From DATCMU01 sp036563245 (lineage in GTDB: Bacteria > Pseudomonadota > Alphaproteobacteria > Rhizobiales > Devosiaceae): 64,000 nucleotides of DNA. Under the pieces are notes generated by a model that saw nothing but the letters and a program-made list of their open reading frames with translations, was not told where the DNA came from and made no database searches. Each line of letters begins with the position of its first letter. Positions within the stretch are counted from its first letter, which is position 1. The stretch is taken from contig DATCMU010000034.1 of the NCBI GenBank assembly GCA_036563245.1, positions 29,454 through 93,453 on the forward strand, in the 5' to 3' direction. The position numbers and the translations under genes were made by a program. Of the stretch, positions 1 to 9,442 are shown in pieces.

Positions 1-655
1 GGAAGACGCTGTCGCGGTCGCGGCCGGCAAGCTCCTGGGCAACGACATCGTCGCCGCCGTTCAGGATTTCGAGTTCATGGGCGGATCGCTTGGCATGGCC
101 GCCGGTTCGGCGGTCGTCACGGGCCTTGAGGCCGCCGAGGCGCGCAAACTGCCCTTCGTGCTGTTCGCCGCTTCGGGCGGCGCGCGCATGCAGGAGGGTA
201 TTCTCTCGCTCATGCAGATGCCGCGCACCACGGTCGCCGTCGCGCGGCTGAGGGAGGCGGGCCTGCCCTATATCGTTGTCTTCACCAACCCCACCACCGG
301 CGGCGTGACCGCTTCCTATGCCATGCTGGGCGATGTGCATCTGGCCGAGCCGGGCGCGCTGATCGGTTTCGCCGGTCCGCGGGTCATCGAGCAGACCATC
401 CGCGAGAAACTGCCCAAGGGCTTCCAGCGCTCCGAATACCTGCTCGAGCACGGCATGATCGACAGGGTCGTTCACAGGCATGACCTCAGGCCCACCATCG
501 GGTCGCTGATCGCCATGTTCACCGGCAAGCCCGCGCCCGCAGAACAGGCGCTCACCCCTGTGTCCAGGCCCCAGAGTTCGATCAGCGATGTGGTGGTGGC
601 CGCAGAGGGCGACGACGATCTGGTCACCGCCCCGATGGGTGCGCACGCCGAATAG
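1..655 (+). CDS. accD: Acetyl-CoA carboxylase carboxyltransferase subunit beta (3' part)
   Basis: This is the C-terminal part of the beta subunit of the acetyl-CoA carboxylase carboxyltransferase, which moves the carboxyl group from carboxybiotin to acetyl-CoA to make malonyl-CoA for fatty acid synthesis. The reading frame is already open at base 2, so the gene starts before the window and the usual N-terminal zinc-ribbon is not visible. Family hallmarks seen are FMGGSLG at the start, the ASGGARMQEG oxyanion-type loop, NPTTGGVTAS and GFAGPRVIEQT. The last 40 or so residues form a low-complexity tail rich in Ala and Pro. folC follows 112 bases later on the same strand; accD-folC is a common pair in proteobacteria. 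The identification is secure; only the 5' end is missing. Confidence 0.96.
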   Translation, partial: EDAVAVAAGKLLGNDIVAAVQDFEFMGGSLGMAAGSAVVTGLEAAEARKLPFVLFAASGGARMQEGILSLMQMPRTTVAVARLREAGLPYIVVFTNPTTGGVTASYAMLGDVHLAEPGALIGFAGPRVIEQTIREKLPKGFQRSEYLLEHGMIDRVVHRHDLRPTIGSLIAMFTGKPAPAEQALTPVSRPQSSISDVVVAAEGDDDLVTAPMGAHAE

Positions 656-767
656 ACTGCCCGATCTTTCCCCATCGCCGGCGCAATCGACGCTCCGGCG
701 GTTTCCCGCCAAACGTTCCAAGGGCACTGCCGGGCCTTGTCCGGCCTGATACGAGGGTGCTCCCGCC

Positions 768-2060
768 TTGTCCCGCACCGATGCGATACTGAAGCGCCTG
801 CTGACGCTTCATCCCAGGGTGATCGATCTGACGCTGGGGCGCATCGAGCGCCTGCTCGACGATATGGGCCGGCCGCAGGATCGCCTGCCCCCCGTGATCC
901 ATGTCGCGGGCACCAATGGCAAGGGGTCGACGGTCGCATTCCTGCGCGCCATGCTCGAGGCCTCCGGCCAGCGCGTGCACGTCTATACATCGCCACACCT
1001 TGTCGCCTTCCGCGAGCGTATCCGGCTATCGGGCACCCTTGTGTCCAATCGCCGGCTCAACGCCGCGCTAGAGCAGTGTGAGATGGTGAACCGGGGGCAG
1101 CCGATCACATTTTTCGAGATCACGACGGCGGCGGCCTTCAAGCTCTTTGCCGAGGAACCCGCCGACTACCTGTTGCTCGAAGTGGGGCTCGGCGGGCGGC
1201 TCGACGCGACCAATGTGATAGACAATCCCCTCGGCGCAATCGTCACGCCGGTCTCCATCGATCACGTTGAGTATCTCGGCCCCAGCCTTGCCGGTATCGC
1301 CGCCGAGAAGGCGGGCATCCTCAAGGCCGGCGTCCCGGCGGTGTTTGCCCGGCAGTCCGACGAGGCGATGGAGGTGCTGCGCAACCGCGCCGGGCAACTG
1401 GGCATCGTGCCGTTTGTCGCCGGCGAGCAGTTCGATGGTTACCAGCAGGGCGGACGCCTCGTCTACCAGGACGACCAGGGCCTGCTCGATCTGCCGCTGC
1501 CGCATCTTGCCGGGCCGTTCCAGGTCGACAACGCGGCGGTTGCCATCGCCGCGGCGCGGCATTTCGGCCTGCCTGTCGACGAGGCGGCGATCGCCCGGGG
1601 CATGCGCGATGTCGTCTGGCCGGCCCGGCTCATGCCGCTCGGGGGCGCGCTCAACGAACTGTTGCCCAAGACCCACGAACTCTGGCTCGATGGCGGGCAC
1701 AACAGCGCCGGCGGCGCGGTTCTGTCCGAGGCGCTAAAGCGCATGAACGCGGCCCGCCCCAGGCCCCTGGTGCTGGTCATGGGCACCTTCGCCAACAAGG
1801 ATGCCAGGGGGTTCCTGTCCCATTTCGGCGATCTGCCCGAATGCGTGCTGACGGTCCCCATTCCCGGCGAGCGCGCCGCATGGCCGGCACGCGAACTGGC
1901 CGCAGTTGCGCGCACGCTGGGCCTTTCGGCGCGCCCGGTACGGTCGGTGCGCGCAGCGCTGAAAAAGGCGGCGGAAATCGACAACGCGCGGGTCGTGATC
2001 TGTGGCTCCCTGCACCTCGCCGGAGCCGTCCTGCAACAGAACCGCACGCCCCCCGTCTAG
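768..2060 (+). CDS. folC: Bifunctional folylpolyglutamate synthase / dihydrofolate synthase
   Basis: Cytosolic Mur-ligase-type enzyme that adds glutamate to dihydropteroate and to folates with ATP hydrolysis. The 430-residue product has the usual family length. Near residue 45 it shows the ATP-binding loop HVAGTNGKGST, then LEVGLGGRLDATN with the metal-binding acidic residues, ITPVSIDH-like sequence (here VTPVSIDHVEYLG), and a C-terminal domain with WLDGGHN. I use the TTG start at 768, which has the purine-rich stretch GAGGGTG a few bases upstream and gives the expected N-terminus SRTDAILKRLL; no ATG lies nearby in frame. It sits behind accD and converges on a thioredoxin gene 19 bases away, so the two units share a very short terminator region. 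Confidence 0.95.
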   Translation: MSRTDAILKRLLTLHPRVIDLTLGRIERLLDDMGRPQDRLPPVIHVAGTNGKGSTVAFLRAMLEASGQRVHVYTSPHLVAFRERIRLSGTLVSNRRLNAALEQCEMVNRGQPITFFEITTAAAFKLFAEEPADYLLLEVGLGGRLDATNVIDNPLGAIVTPVSIDHVEYLGPSLAGIAAEKAGILKAGVPAVFARQSDEAMEVLRNRAGQLGIVPFVAGEQFDGYQQGGRLVYQDDQGLLDLPLPHLAGPFQVDNAAVAIAAARHFGLPVDEAAIARGMRDVVWPARLMPLGGALNELLPKTHELWLDGGHNSAGGAVLSEALKRMNAARPRPLVLVMGTFANKDARGFLSHFGDLPECVLTVPIPGERAAWPARELAAVARTLGLSARPVRSVRAALKKAAEIDNARVVICGSLHLAGAVLQQNRTPPV

Positions 2061-2079
2061 GGCATGGTCACGAAAGGCG

Positions 2080-2403
2080 CTAGGCGGCGTGGCTTTCCAG
2101 CCATTTGACCAGTTGCACGCGCGATTGCGCGGCGCCAACGCGGATATCGGCCGGCTGCCCATCCTTGAAGATGATCATCGTGGGCATGTTGCGCACATTG
2201 TAGCGCACGACGGTCTGGGGATTGTCGGCCACGTCGAGCTTGACGATCTTGATGCGCCCGCGCAGTTCTTCGTCCAGTTCGGCCAGAATGGGGTCCATGG
2301 CCTTGCAGGGCCCGCACCACTCGGCCCAGAAATCGACAAGCACCGGCTCGCTGGCGGCCAGCACCTCGCCTTCGAAATCGGCATCGGAAACAATCTTCGG
2401 CAT
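2080..2403 (-). CDS. Thioredoxin (second, terminator-separated copy)
   Basis: A 107-residue classical thioredoxin with the redox motif WAEWCGPCK at about residues 28-36 and the cis-proline segment MPTMIIF. It reduces disulfides in the cytosol; there is no signal peptide. The ATG at 2403 is chosen because AAGGGGATT sits just upstream; a longer in-frame extension exists but has no thioredoxin character. It is a diverged tandem duplicate of the thioredoxin at 2558-2881, with the same fold, length and ...HAA terminus but many substitutions. A strong terminator lies between the copies, so this one probably has its own promoter in the 90 bases between that terminator and the start codon. Which copy does the housekeeping job cannot be told from sequence. 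Confidence 0.93.
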   Translation of the reverse strand: MPKIVSDADFEGEVLAASEPVLVDFWAEWCGPCKAMDPILAELDEELRGRIKIVKLDVADNPQTVVRYNVRNMPTMIIFKDGQPADIRVGAAQSRVQLVKWLESHAA

Positions 2404-2493
2404 CGCAATCCCCTTTTTGCTCTCCGTGCAGACGCTACGCCGAATCACCGGCCCCGGCCAAGCAGGGGCTTTGCGCTGCGGAATGCGGGCATG

Positions 2494-2525
2494 AAAAAAC
2501 GCCACCGGCACGGGGCCGATGGCGT
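2494..2525 (-). terminator. Rho-independent terminator after the addB-addA-thioredoxin unit
   Basis: Read on the minus strand, ACGCCA pairs with TGGCGT around an inner CGGC/GCCG stem and is followed directly by a run of six T. It begins about 30 bases after the stop codon of the upstream thioredoxin and lies before the downstream copy. This is one of the clearest intrinsic terminators in the window. Confidence 0.8.
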
Positions 2526-2557
2526 TGGCGGTGGTTTTGGCCGGGAAGCCCGGTTGG

Positions 2558-2881
2558 TCAGGCCGCGTGGCCCTCAAGCCACTTCTGAAGGCCCGCCTTG
2601 GGGGTGCCAGCGCCGATTTTCATGTCGGCAGCGGCCCCGTTCTTGAACAGGATCATCGTGGGGATGGAGCGCACGCCGTATTTCACAGTGGTCGAGGGAT
2701 TTTCGTCCACGTTGAGCTTGACGATCTTCACCTTGCCGGCGAGTTCGGAGGAGAGTTCCTCAAGAACGGGCGCGATCGCGCGGCACGGTCCGCACCACTC
2801 GGCCCAGAAATCGACGAGCACCGGCTCCTTGGAATTCAGCACTTCCTGGCCGAAATCCGCATCGGTGACTTGCTTGGTCAT
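2558..2881 (-). CDS. trxA: Thioredoxin
   Basis: A 107-residue cytosolic thioredoxin with WAEWCGPCR as the redox site, the DVDENP-like stretch (NVDENPST), and the cis-proline loop IPTMILFKNG. It supplies electrons to ribonucleotide reductase, PAPS reductase and methionine sulfoxide reductases in the general family. The start ATG has GGAAAGG-type purine sequence before it. The gene is 70 bases downstream of addA on the same strand, and addB-addA-trxA is the ordinary alphaproteobacterial order, so I give this copy the trxA symbol. A terminator follows immediately and separates it from its tandem paralogue. Confidence 0.95.
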   Translation of the reverse strand: MTKQVTDADFGQEVLNSKEPVLVDFWAEWCGPCRAIAPVLEELSSELAGKVKIVKLNVDENPSTTVKYGVRSIPTMILFKNGAAADMKIGAGTPKAGLQKWLEGHAA

Positions 2882-2951
2882 GGCAATACCTTTCCTTGCC
2901 CCGAATATTTCGTCACATAGCTAGGCAGAGTCGGCGCCCGGTTCAAGATGC

Positions 2952-5900
2952 TCACTCCAGCGTGAACCCCGCCGTCATGTCTGCCATGCGCCGGGCGGGC
3001 AGCGTCATCAGGGTGCGCGTTGCCGTCCACAGCAGCGCCGCTTCCACCTTCAGCCCCGGAAAAAGCCGCCCTGCGAGGCGCGAATAGAGGCCCATCTGCG
3101 TCACATAGCCCGGCGGAACCTCGTCGGTCGAACCCGGCGGCACCGCGTCGGACTTGAAATCCACGATCAGCACGCGCCCTTCGTCAACCACCAGCCGGTC
3201 GATCCGGCCCGAAAGCGTTATCGGCGCGCCGTCCCTTTGCCCAAGAGCGAGAAAAGGCACTTCGCCTCGGCTTTGCGGGCCGAAGACATGGGCAAGGCTT
3301 TCGTCCCCGAGTATCGCCAGCGCCGTGGCCGAAAGCGCCGCGTGGCGCTGGGGCGTCTCCGGCAACAGCACCTCGAGCGCGCGCATCGCGATCGCTTCGC
3401 GCCCGGCTTCCGGCACGGCAGCAAGATGATGAAGCAAGGCATGAAGGGCGGTGCCTTCGTCCCGTGCCTGCGTTCTGCCAGTGATGCTCGTCCGGGCCCG
3501 GGTTTCGAGCAGCCTCTCGGGGTCCATTTCCACAAGCGCGGTCGAGGGGTTGATGCTTTGCCGCCGTTCGAATTTCGGCGCCTTTCCCGGGATGGCCGGG
3601 GGCGCGGCCTTTTCTGCCCGCTGCTCCCCGCCCGCTATCCGATTTGCCTCCGCCGGGCCGGGATAGCAAAGCCCGGGCTCGCCCATGGGCGATGGGCATG
3701 GCTGGCCGACCTGCTCCAGAGCCGAGCGGATTGCGTCGTACCAGCTGCCTTCGATCCTGGCTCTGCTGGTCAGCACCCCGGTCACATAGAGTTCGTCCTC
3801 GGCGCGTGTCATGCCCACATAAAGCTTGCGCCAGTACTCCGCCATCTGGCGCTCCCGGCCTGCCTCGCGCAGCGCCATGGTTTGCGGCACGTGATCGCTC
3901 TTGGTGGGCGCGAAGATCACGGTGGGCCCCGCCGGTGCCTGGTCCGGGATGTAGACGCTGCGGGCGAGCTTGCGGGCGTCCGGTATGCTCGCCGCGTCGG
4001 CGAGGATGACGATGGGCGCTTCCAGCCCCTTGGCGCCGTGGACTGTCATCACGCGCACGCCGCTGCCCGTGTCCGGCAATTCGCGCCGGATCTCGACCGC
4101 GCTGTGCCGGGTTTGCGCCAGGAACGCCTGCAACGAAGGGTCCGGTCCGCGCTCATGCGCCAGCGCCAGGCTGATGAATTCGGCCATCACGTCATCCACC
4201 TCGGCCCCGAGCCGGGCGTGAAACAGCCTCAGCCCGCCCTCGGCGTAAAGAATGCGCGCGAACAATTCATACGGTCGGTCGAGGTCGAGCCGCGCCCGCC
4301 ACGACCGAAGCCGCTCATGGGCCGCCCGCGCCCAATCGTGCCGCCCCGCCGCCTGCGCCAGCGCAGCCCAAACGGTGCCCTCGCGTTCGTGACAAAGGAT
4401 GCGCAATTGATCCTCGTCGATATCGAACAGCGGCGAGCGCAATACCGCCGCCAGCGTCAGGTCGTCGGCGGGATTGAGCAATATGTCGCCCAGCGCCAGA
4501 AGGTCGAGCACCGCGATATGACTGGCCACCGCCAGCTTGTCGGCGCCGGGCGTGGGGATCCGCTCCTTCTTGAGGGCGCGGATGATTTCGTAGAACAGCT
4601 TTGAGCGGTCCTGGACCAGAATGAGGACGTCGTCGGCCCGCACCGCGCGCCCGCGACGGCCCAATTGCCGCCGCGTGTCGATCCAGTCACGGATTTCGGC
4701 CGCGATCGCCGATGCAACCTCGGCCGCGGCGCCGCGGCCGCCATTCGCCGCTTCCAGGGGCCAATCGTCCTCGGGCCGCTCATTGGCCGGCTCGCGCCGC
4801 GGTGGCCAGAGTGTCACCGTGCCGCCCTCGGTCTGGCGTGCCGTGCCGTGCCGTATGGCCTCGTCGACCGAGAGCAGGGCGCTCCGGATGTCCGGGCGCG
4901 CGCAAACCAGGTCGACCGCATCCAGAATGCCCTTCTGGGTGCGGAAACTCTCGGTCAGGCGCACCCTCTCGAAGGGTTGCCCGGCCTGGCCCGCCCTTTG
5001 CCGGTAGGTCGCGCCGGCCAGGATGAAGGCTTCCGGCTCCGCGCCCTGGAAGGAATAGATCGACTGCTTGGGATCCCCGACGGCGAAAAGGGTGCGCGGC
5101 GCGCGGGCCACCCCGTCGCCGGCAAAGAACTCGTCGGCAATCGCCTCCACCACGGTCCACTGTTCGGGATTGGTGTCCTGCCCCTCGTCGACGAGCACAT
5201 GGGAAATGCCGGCATCGAGCTTGTAGCGGACCCATTCGCGCATCTCACCGCGGGTGAAAAGGGTGTGGAGCCGCGAGATCAGGTCGTCGAAATCGAGCAA
5301 CGCGCGCGCGCGCTTCTGTCCCTCGTAATCATCGGCTATCGCGCCCACGATATCGATCAGCGCCTCGGAACGTTCCACCAGTTCCGCCCGCGTCAGGCGG
5401 CGCCTGACATCCTCCAGCCGCGCGGCCTCGTCGGCGAGCAAGGCGGCAAGCCCCGCATCGGCGTCCTTGATCGCCTTCTTGGGAAAGGTCTTGGGCACCG
5501 TGCCCGAACCGGTCAGGAACGCGTCGAACAGGTCCCTTGCGGTGGGGGCGGCGGGGTCGATCCCCGCCAGCTTGTCTTCGAACCCCTTCCCCTCCGGCCT
5601 GGGCGGGGTCAGCGCAAAGACGCGCCCATATTGCGACGGCGGGAAAAGGGTTCGTGCGACCGCCTCATCCAGAAGACTGGCGCGGGTTTTGGAACTGGCC
5701 ATCCCCACGTACCGGCGCAACCGCGTCTTTGCCGCGGTCCGGTCCGCAAGCACGCTGCGCAATTGCCGCGCCTGGGCGAGCGCGGTGTCGATCCCGTCCG
5801 CGATCTGGGAATCCGTCAGCGTCTCGAACAGGTCCAGCACGGATCGCGCCGCCGCACCCTTGCCGCCCAGGCCCTCGGCAAGAACCCGTTCGCGCGCCGC

Positions 5901-6389
5901 ATCGATCATCTCCCTTTGCGTGGCCTCCTCGATCACCTGGAAATCGAAGGGCACCCCCGCTTCGAGCGGAAACCGGTGCAGCACGCTTTCGCAGAAGGCG
6001 TGGATGGTATTGATCTTCAGCCCGCCCGGGGTTTCCAGCGCATGGGCGAACAGGGTCGGCGCGCGCCGCAGCGCAGCGGCATCCGGCGGCGCTCCGGTGA
6101 GCATCGTCAGTTCCGTAGCTAGCTGTTCGCGCCCCATCAGCGCCCACTTGCCCAAACGATCCGCCACCCGGTTGCGCATCACTGTTGCGGCGGCCTTGGT
6201 ATAGGTGAGGCAAAGAATGCTCTCCGGGCTTGCCCCGGCGAGCAGCAGGCGCAGAACCCTTTGGGTGAGGACGTGGGTCTTGCCGGATCCCGCATTGGCG
6301 TCCACCCAGGCCGAAGACACCGGGCTGGATGCCTTTGCCTGTTCGGCAATGGTACTGGGGGATGGGACCGCCGGGCGCTCGCTGGTCAA
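2952..6389 (-). CDS. addA: Double-strand break repair helicase-nuclease subunit AddA
   Basis: UvrD/Rep-type ATP-dependent helicase and nuclease that, with AddB, processes DNA ends for RecA loading (the alphaproteobacterial counterpart of RecBCD). The 1145-residue product has Walker A DANAGSGKTHVLTQR near residue 35, the Walker B-like LVDEGQDTNPEQW, RTLFAVGDPKQSIYSFQGA (motif III), VMTVHGAKGLEAPIV (motif V), YVGMTRAEDELY (motif VI), and the C-terminal PD-(D/E)XK nuclease core VLIVDFKSD. The start is a TTG whose last two bases overlap the addB stop codon (TTGA), preceded by GAGGAGGA; this implies translational coupling to addB. Motif II reads DEGQ where DEAQ/DEFQ is more usual, which is unlikely to matter because the DE pair is intact. 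Confidence 0.95.
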   Translation of the reverse strand: MTSERPAVPSPSTIAEQAKASSPVSSAWVDANAGSGKTHVLTQRVLRLLLAGASPESILCLTYTKAAATVMRNRVADRLGKWALMGREQLATELTMLTGAPPDAAALRRAPTLFAHALETPGGLKINTIHAFCESVLHRFPLEAGVPFDFQVIEEATQREMIDAARERVLAEGLGGKGAAARSVLDLFETLTDSQIADGIDTALAQARQLRSVLADRTAAKTRLRRYVGMASSKTRASLLDEAVARTLFPPSQYGRVFALTPPRPEGKGFEDKLAGIDPAAPTARDLFDAFLTGSGTVPKTFPKKAIKDADAGLAALLADEAARLEDVRRRLTRAELVERSEALIDIVGAIADDYEGQKRARALLDFDDLISRLHTLFTRGEMREWVRYKLDAGISHVLVDEGQDTNPEQWTVVEAIADEFFAGDGVARAPRTLFAVGDPKQSIYSFQGAEPEAFILAGATYRQRAGQAGQPFERVRLTESFRTQKGILDAVDLVCARPDIRSALLSVDEAIRHGTARQTEGGTVTLWPPRREPANERPEDDWPLEAANGGRGAAAEVASAIAAEIRDWIDTRRQLGRRGRAVRADDVLILVQDRSKLFYEIIRALKKERIPTPGADKLAVASHIAVLDLLALGDILLNPADDLTLAAVLRSPLFDIDEDQLRILCHEREGTVWAALAQAAGRHDWARAAHERLRSWRARLDLDRPYELFARILYAEGGLRLFHARLGAEVDDVMAEFISLALAHERGPDPSLQAFLAQTRHSAVEIRRELPDTGSGVRVMTVHGAKGLEAPIVILADAASIPDARKLARSVYIPDQAPAGPTVIFAPTKSDHVPQTMALREAGRERQMAEYWRKLYVGMTRAEDELYVTGVLTSRARIEGSWYDAIRSALEQVGQPCPSPMGEPGLCYPGPAEANRIAGGEQRAEKAAPPAIPGKAPKFERRQSINPSTALVEMDPERLLETRARTSITGRTQARDEGTALHALLHHLAAVPEAGREAIAMRALEVLLPETPQRHAALSATALAILGDESLAHVFGPQSRGEVPFLALGQRDGAPITLSGRIDRLVVDEGRVLIVDFKSDAVPPGSTDEVPPGYVTQMGLYSRLAGRLFPGLKVEAALLWTATRTLMTLPARRMADMTAGFTLE

Positions 6390-9300
6390 TTCTCGTCCTC
6401 CTCGCCAAGGCTCCATTCCGCAACGCGCGACAGGTGGTCGTAGTCGCCCGCGAACCGTTGGCCCACAGAGGGAAACAGGCGCGGCAGCATCGGCTGGGAA
6501 TCGCTGAGCAGGAAGGCGGATATGTGCCGCTGGAGGCGGCGGAACATCTCGTCGGCCGCCGTCGCGATATCGGTATCGTCCGGACAGGCGAACGGCTTTT
6601 CGTCGAAGGCCTCGGGCCCAAGTCCGATCTTGATGTAGGTGAGCGCCCCCGTGTCCGCGGCGGCGATCCCCTCGAAGGCGCCCTGTCGGGCCAACAAGGC
6701 CTCCGCCAGCAATTGCGGCGCCAGATAGGCCTTCATTTCCACGGGAGCGGGCAGGCCACCGGTCTTGAAATCGATGATTTCGAGGCGCCCGTCGGTCATC
6801 AGGTCGATCCGGTCTGCCCGTCCATGCAGGACGAAGGGCTGCCCGGAAAGCTCGAATGTCCATCGCCCCCGGATTTCGGCCCACCGCCTCGCCACCCGGC
6901 CTGCGCGTTGCCGCTCGAATTCGAGGAACAGTTCGGCGGTCCGGCGAAACCGATGCAGCCAGATCTCCCGCCGATCGGCGATGGCATCGAGTCCGGCGAA
7001 TGCGACATCGGCGAGACCGAGAAGCGCATCGAGCGCATCGGGGGCGAGCGGGTCGTGCCCATCCTCCACGAACGTGCCCAGTACGTCGTGAATGAGGGTT
7101 CCGCGCTCGCGGGCGGTGGGGTCTTCGCCCAGCGGGTCCAGTTTCCTCAGTCCAAGCACATGCCGGGCATAAAGATCGTAGGGCGAGCGGATGAGTTTCT
7201 CGATTTCGGTCACCGAGATCCGTCGCGGACGGATCGCGGCCGGCGGACGTGGCTCGGGCCGGCTGGCCGGCGCCGGGGGGGCGCCCGCGTCGTCCAGAGC
7301 GCGCGCCGTCTCGATCCAGCGGGCCGATCGCTGCCGCATCTGTTGGGCGCGGCTCTCGCCCAAGAAGGCTTCGAGGCGCTGCAGCAGCCGCGAGGGACTG
7401 GTCGGGCTCGAACCGACCCGTTCGGAAAAGGCCAGGACGACCTGGGGGTTACCCATGCCCAGTTCGAAATCGTGCGCGGCGCGTCCCTGGTCGCGTTCGG
7501 GGGGCTCGAGCCCCGCCGCCATGCGCATCGAGCGGCTCATCCATGCTCCGGGATCGGCGACCTCGGGCCAGATGCCCTCGTTCAATCCGGCAAGAATGAG
7601 CAGGTCCCGGTTTTGCAGGCGCGCCTCAATGCGCCCCCAGATCGCGATGTCCTCGCGTGCCGGGCGTTGCGCACGAACGGAAATCCCGGCCATCAAACCG
7701 GCCAATGCGCCATCGAGGCCGTTGCGCGAAATCCTCGGCCCGCGACCGTCTTCGGCGGTAATATCGCTCACCCATTGCGCAAAGGCCTCATCTCCCGTCA
7801 TGGCCATGGTGGCTGCGCCCTCTGGGACGGCCCTCAGCCGCGCCACCGCGGTTTCCAGTTCCCGTGCCAGCGCGGCGGCGCGGCAGGGTGGCCCGGCAAT
7901 CAGCCGCTCAAGCCCGCCCAGCGCATCTTCCAGCCGGGCGAGCAGGTCGGATACCGCGTCCGCCTCGGCTCGTTGCAAGCGTCGCGCGGGGCGGCCCTCT
8001 CCGCCAAGGTTTGCCGCGAGGGACGCGCGCAATCCCTCGACGCCGGCCAGCGGGCGCTGGCCCCTCAGCAATCCGAACTCGATCAGGTCGGCCCGCCGGG
8101 TCAGTTCACCCCTCTCCAGCCCGAGCGAGACATTGGCGTTGCGCAAGAGCCCCATCAGTTCAACCGCGGAAAACCCGCTTGAAGCCACCGCCAGCGCCGT
8201 GCGGGCCAGCCTTCCGATCCGTGACTGGAACAAGGGCGTGCCCGCGCTGTCGTCGACCTCGACATCGAACCTTTGCAATTCCGCCGCGATCCGGCGCGCC
8301 AGATTGCGATCCTGGACCACGATGCCGACGCTGCGCCCCGCGGCGAGCGCCTCGACCCCGGCAATTGCGATCGCCCTGGCCTGTTCGTCCTCGCTGCGTG
8401 CGCAAAGAATGTGAACGCCTGCCGCCGCCTCGTCGAGAAATCCATCGCCCAGCGCCCCGCGTGCCTCCGACCAGTCGGCGGTCTCATCGGCAAGGGCAAG
8501 GGCGTGGCGCACCACGATGGTGCGCTTGTGTTCAGCGGGCGAAGCCAGTTCGTCCACCATGGACGGTTCGGCCGAAAACTGCTCCAGAAGCCGCGCCATG
8601 CCATATTGCGGATGCCCGTGCGGCGCCTTCGCCGGATCGAGCAATGCCTTGAAACTGCTGGCGCTCAAGGTGGTGTCGAGGCCCGGCAGCACCACCGCGC
8701 CCCGCGGCAGGCGCGAAATGGCCATCAGAAGCGCCGCGGTTGCCGGGATCGAACCGGTCGATCCCGCGGCGATCACTGGCCGTTCGCCATAGACGGCGCC
8801 GGCGGCTTCGGCCTGTTGGCGCAGCCGTTCGTTGCGCAACCACGCGGCGTCGGCCAGCCCCGCTTCCCCCAGAGTCTCAGGCCAGGCTTTCAGGGCGATA
8901 TCGAGAAAGTCGAGGGTTTGCTGCCACTTTTCCGCCAGTTCCTCGCGCGCGACGCCGGCAATGTTGGCTGCCGGCACGCCCTCCACATGCAGATCGTCGA
9001 TCAGGTGCCCAAGCGAATCCGCAAGCGCCAGGATTTCGGAGGCGCCGGGCGGTTCGACCGAGCCCGGTCTGGCGAACGGCATCTGCTCGCGTTTGCCGAC
9101 CCATGCCGCGATCAGTTCGCCCAGGACGAGGCGGCGGGTAATCGCGCCCACGGCTGGCGGCAGGGGCGTCCGGTCATAAGGGGGCAGGAACGGCTCCTCG
9201 TCTTCGGCCTCGCCGCCGAACACCCGCAGGTCCGGCAGCAGGAGCGTCCCCGAGCGTCGTGCAACCACCTCGGCAAAGGCCCGCCGGGCACGGGCGGTGG

Positions 9301-9442
9301 GCAGGATCACCGTGATGTCGGACAGCCAGAACGGGCCGGTGCGCGGCCAGTCCGGCAGCAAGGTGCCATCGAACAGCCGGTCGGCCAGCGTTTCGAGAAA
9401 CGGGGCGTGCGGGGCGATCGTGAAGACGCGGTCGCGGATCAT
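6386..9442 (-). CDS. addB: Double-strand break repair protein AddB
   Basis: Second subunit of the AddAB helicase-nuclease. The 1018-residue protein is of the alphaproteobacterial AddB type. Its N-terminus (VFTIAPHAPFLETLADRL) is the expected inactivated helicase start, without a good Walker A. The C-terminal half has the RecB-like nuclease domain with GTLIHDVLGTF and the catalytic LEIIDFKTGGLP. Its ATG overlaps the stop of the upstream nucleotidyltransferase (ATGA), and its own stop overlaps the addA TTG, so three genes are chained by overlaps. The four-cysteine iron-sulfur cluster of Firmicutes AddB is not evident here. Confidence 0.95.
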   Translation of the reverse strand: MIRDRVFTIAPHAPFLETLADRLFDGTLLPDWPRTGPFWLSDITVILPTARARRAFAEVVARRSGTLLLPDLRVFGGEAEDEEPFLPPYDRTPLPPAVGAITRRLVLGELIAAWVGKREQMPFARPGSVEPPGASEILALADSLGHLIDDLHVEGVPAANIAGVAREELAEKWQQTLDFLDIALKAWPETLGEAGLADAAWLRNERLRQQAEAAGAVYGERPVIAAGSTGSIPATAALLMAISRLPRGAVVLPGLDTTLSASSFKALLDPAKAPHGHPQYGMARLLEQFSAEPSMVDELASPAEHKRTIVVRHALALADETADWSEARGALGDGFLDEAAAGVHILCARSEDEQARAIAIAGVEALAAGRSVGIVVQDRNLARRIAAELQRFDVEVDDSAGTPLFQSRIGRLARTALAVASSGFSAVELMGLLRNANVSLGLERGELTRRADLIEFGLLRGQRPLAGVEGLRASLAANLGGEGRPARRLQRAEADAVSDLLARLEDALGGLERLIAGPPCRAAALARELETAVARLRAVPEGAATMAMTGDEAFAQWVSDITAEDGRGPRISRNGLDGALAGLMAGISVRAQRPAREDIAIWGRIEARLQNRDLLILAGLNEGIWPEVADPGAWMSRSMRMAAGLEPPERDQGRAAHDFELGMGNPQVVLAFSERVGSSPTSPSRLLQRLEAFLGESRAQQMRQRSARWIETARALDDAGAPPAPASRPEPRPPAAIRPRRISVTEIEKLIRSPYDLYARHVLGLRKLDPLGEDPTARERGTLIHDVLGTFVEDGHDPLAPDALDALLGLADVAFAGLDAIADRREIWLHRFRRTAELFLEFERQRAGRVARRWAEIRGRWTFELSGQPFVLHGRADRIDLMTDGRLEIIDFKTGGLPAPVEMKAYLAPQLLAEALLARQGAFEGIAAADTGALTYIKIGLGPEAFDEKPFACPDDTDIATAADEMFRRLQRHISAFLLSDSQPMLPRLFPSVGQRFAGDYDHLSRVAEWSLGEEDEN

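Noticed and set aside
2080..2881. Tandem thioredoxins as an assembly duplication
   Set aside because: The copies differ at many codons and are separated by unique sequence with a terminator.
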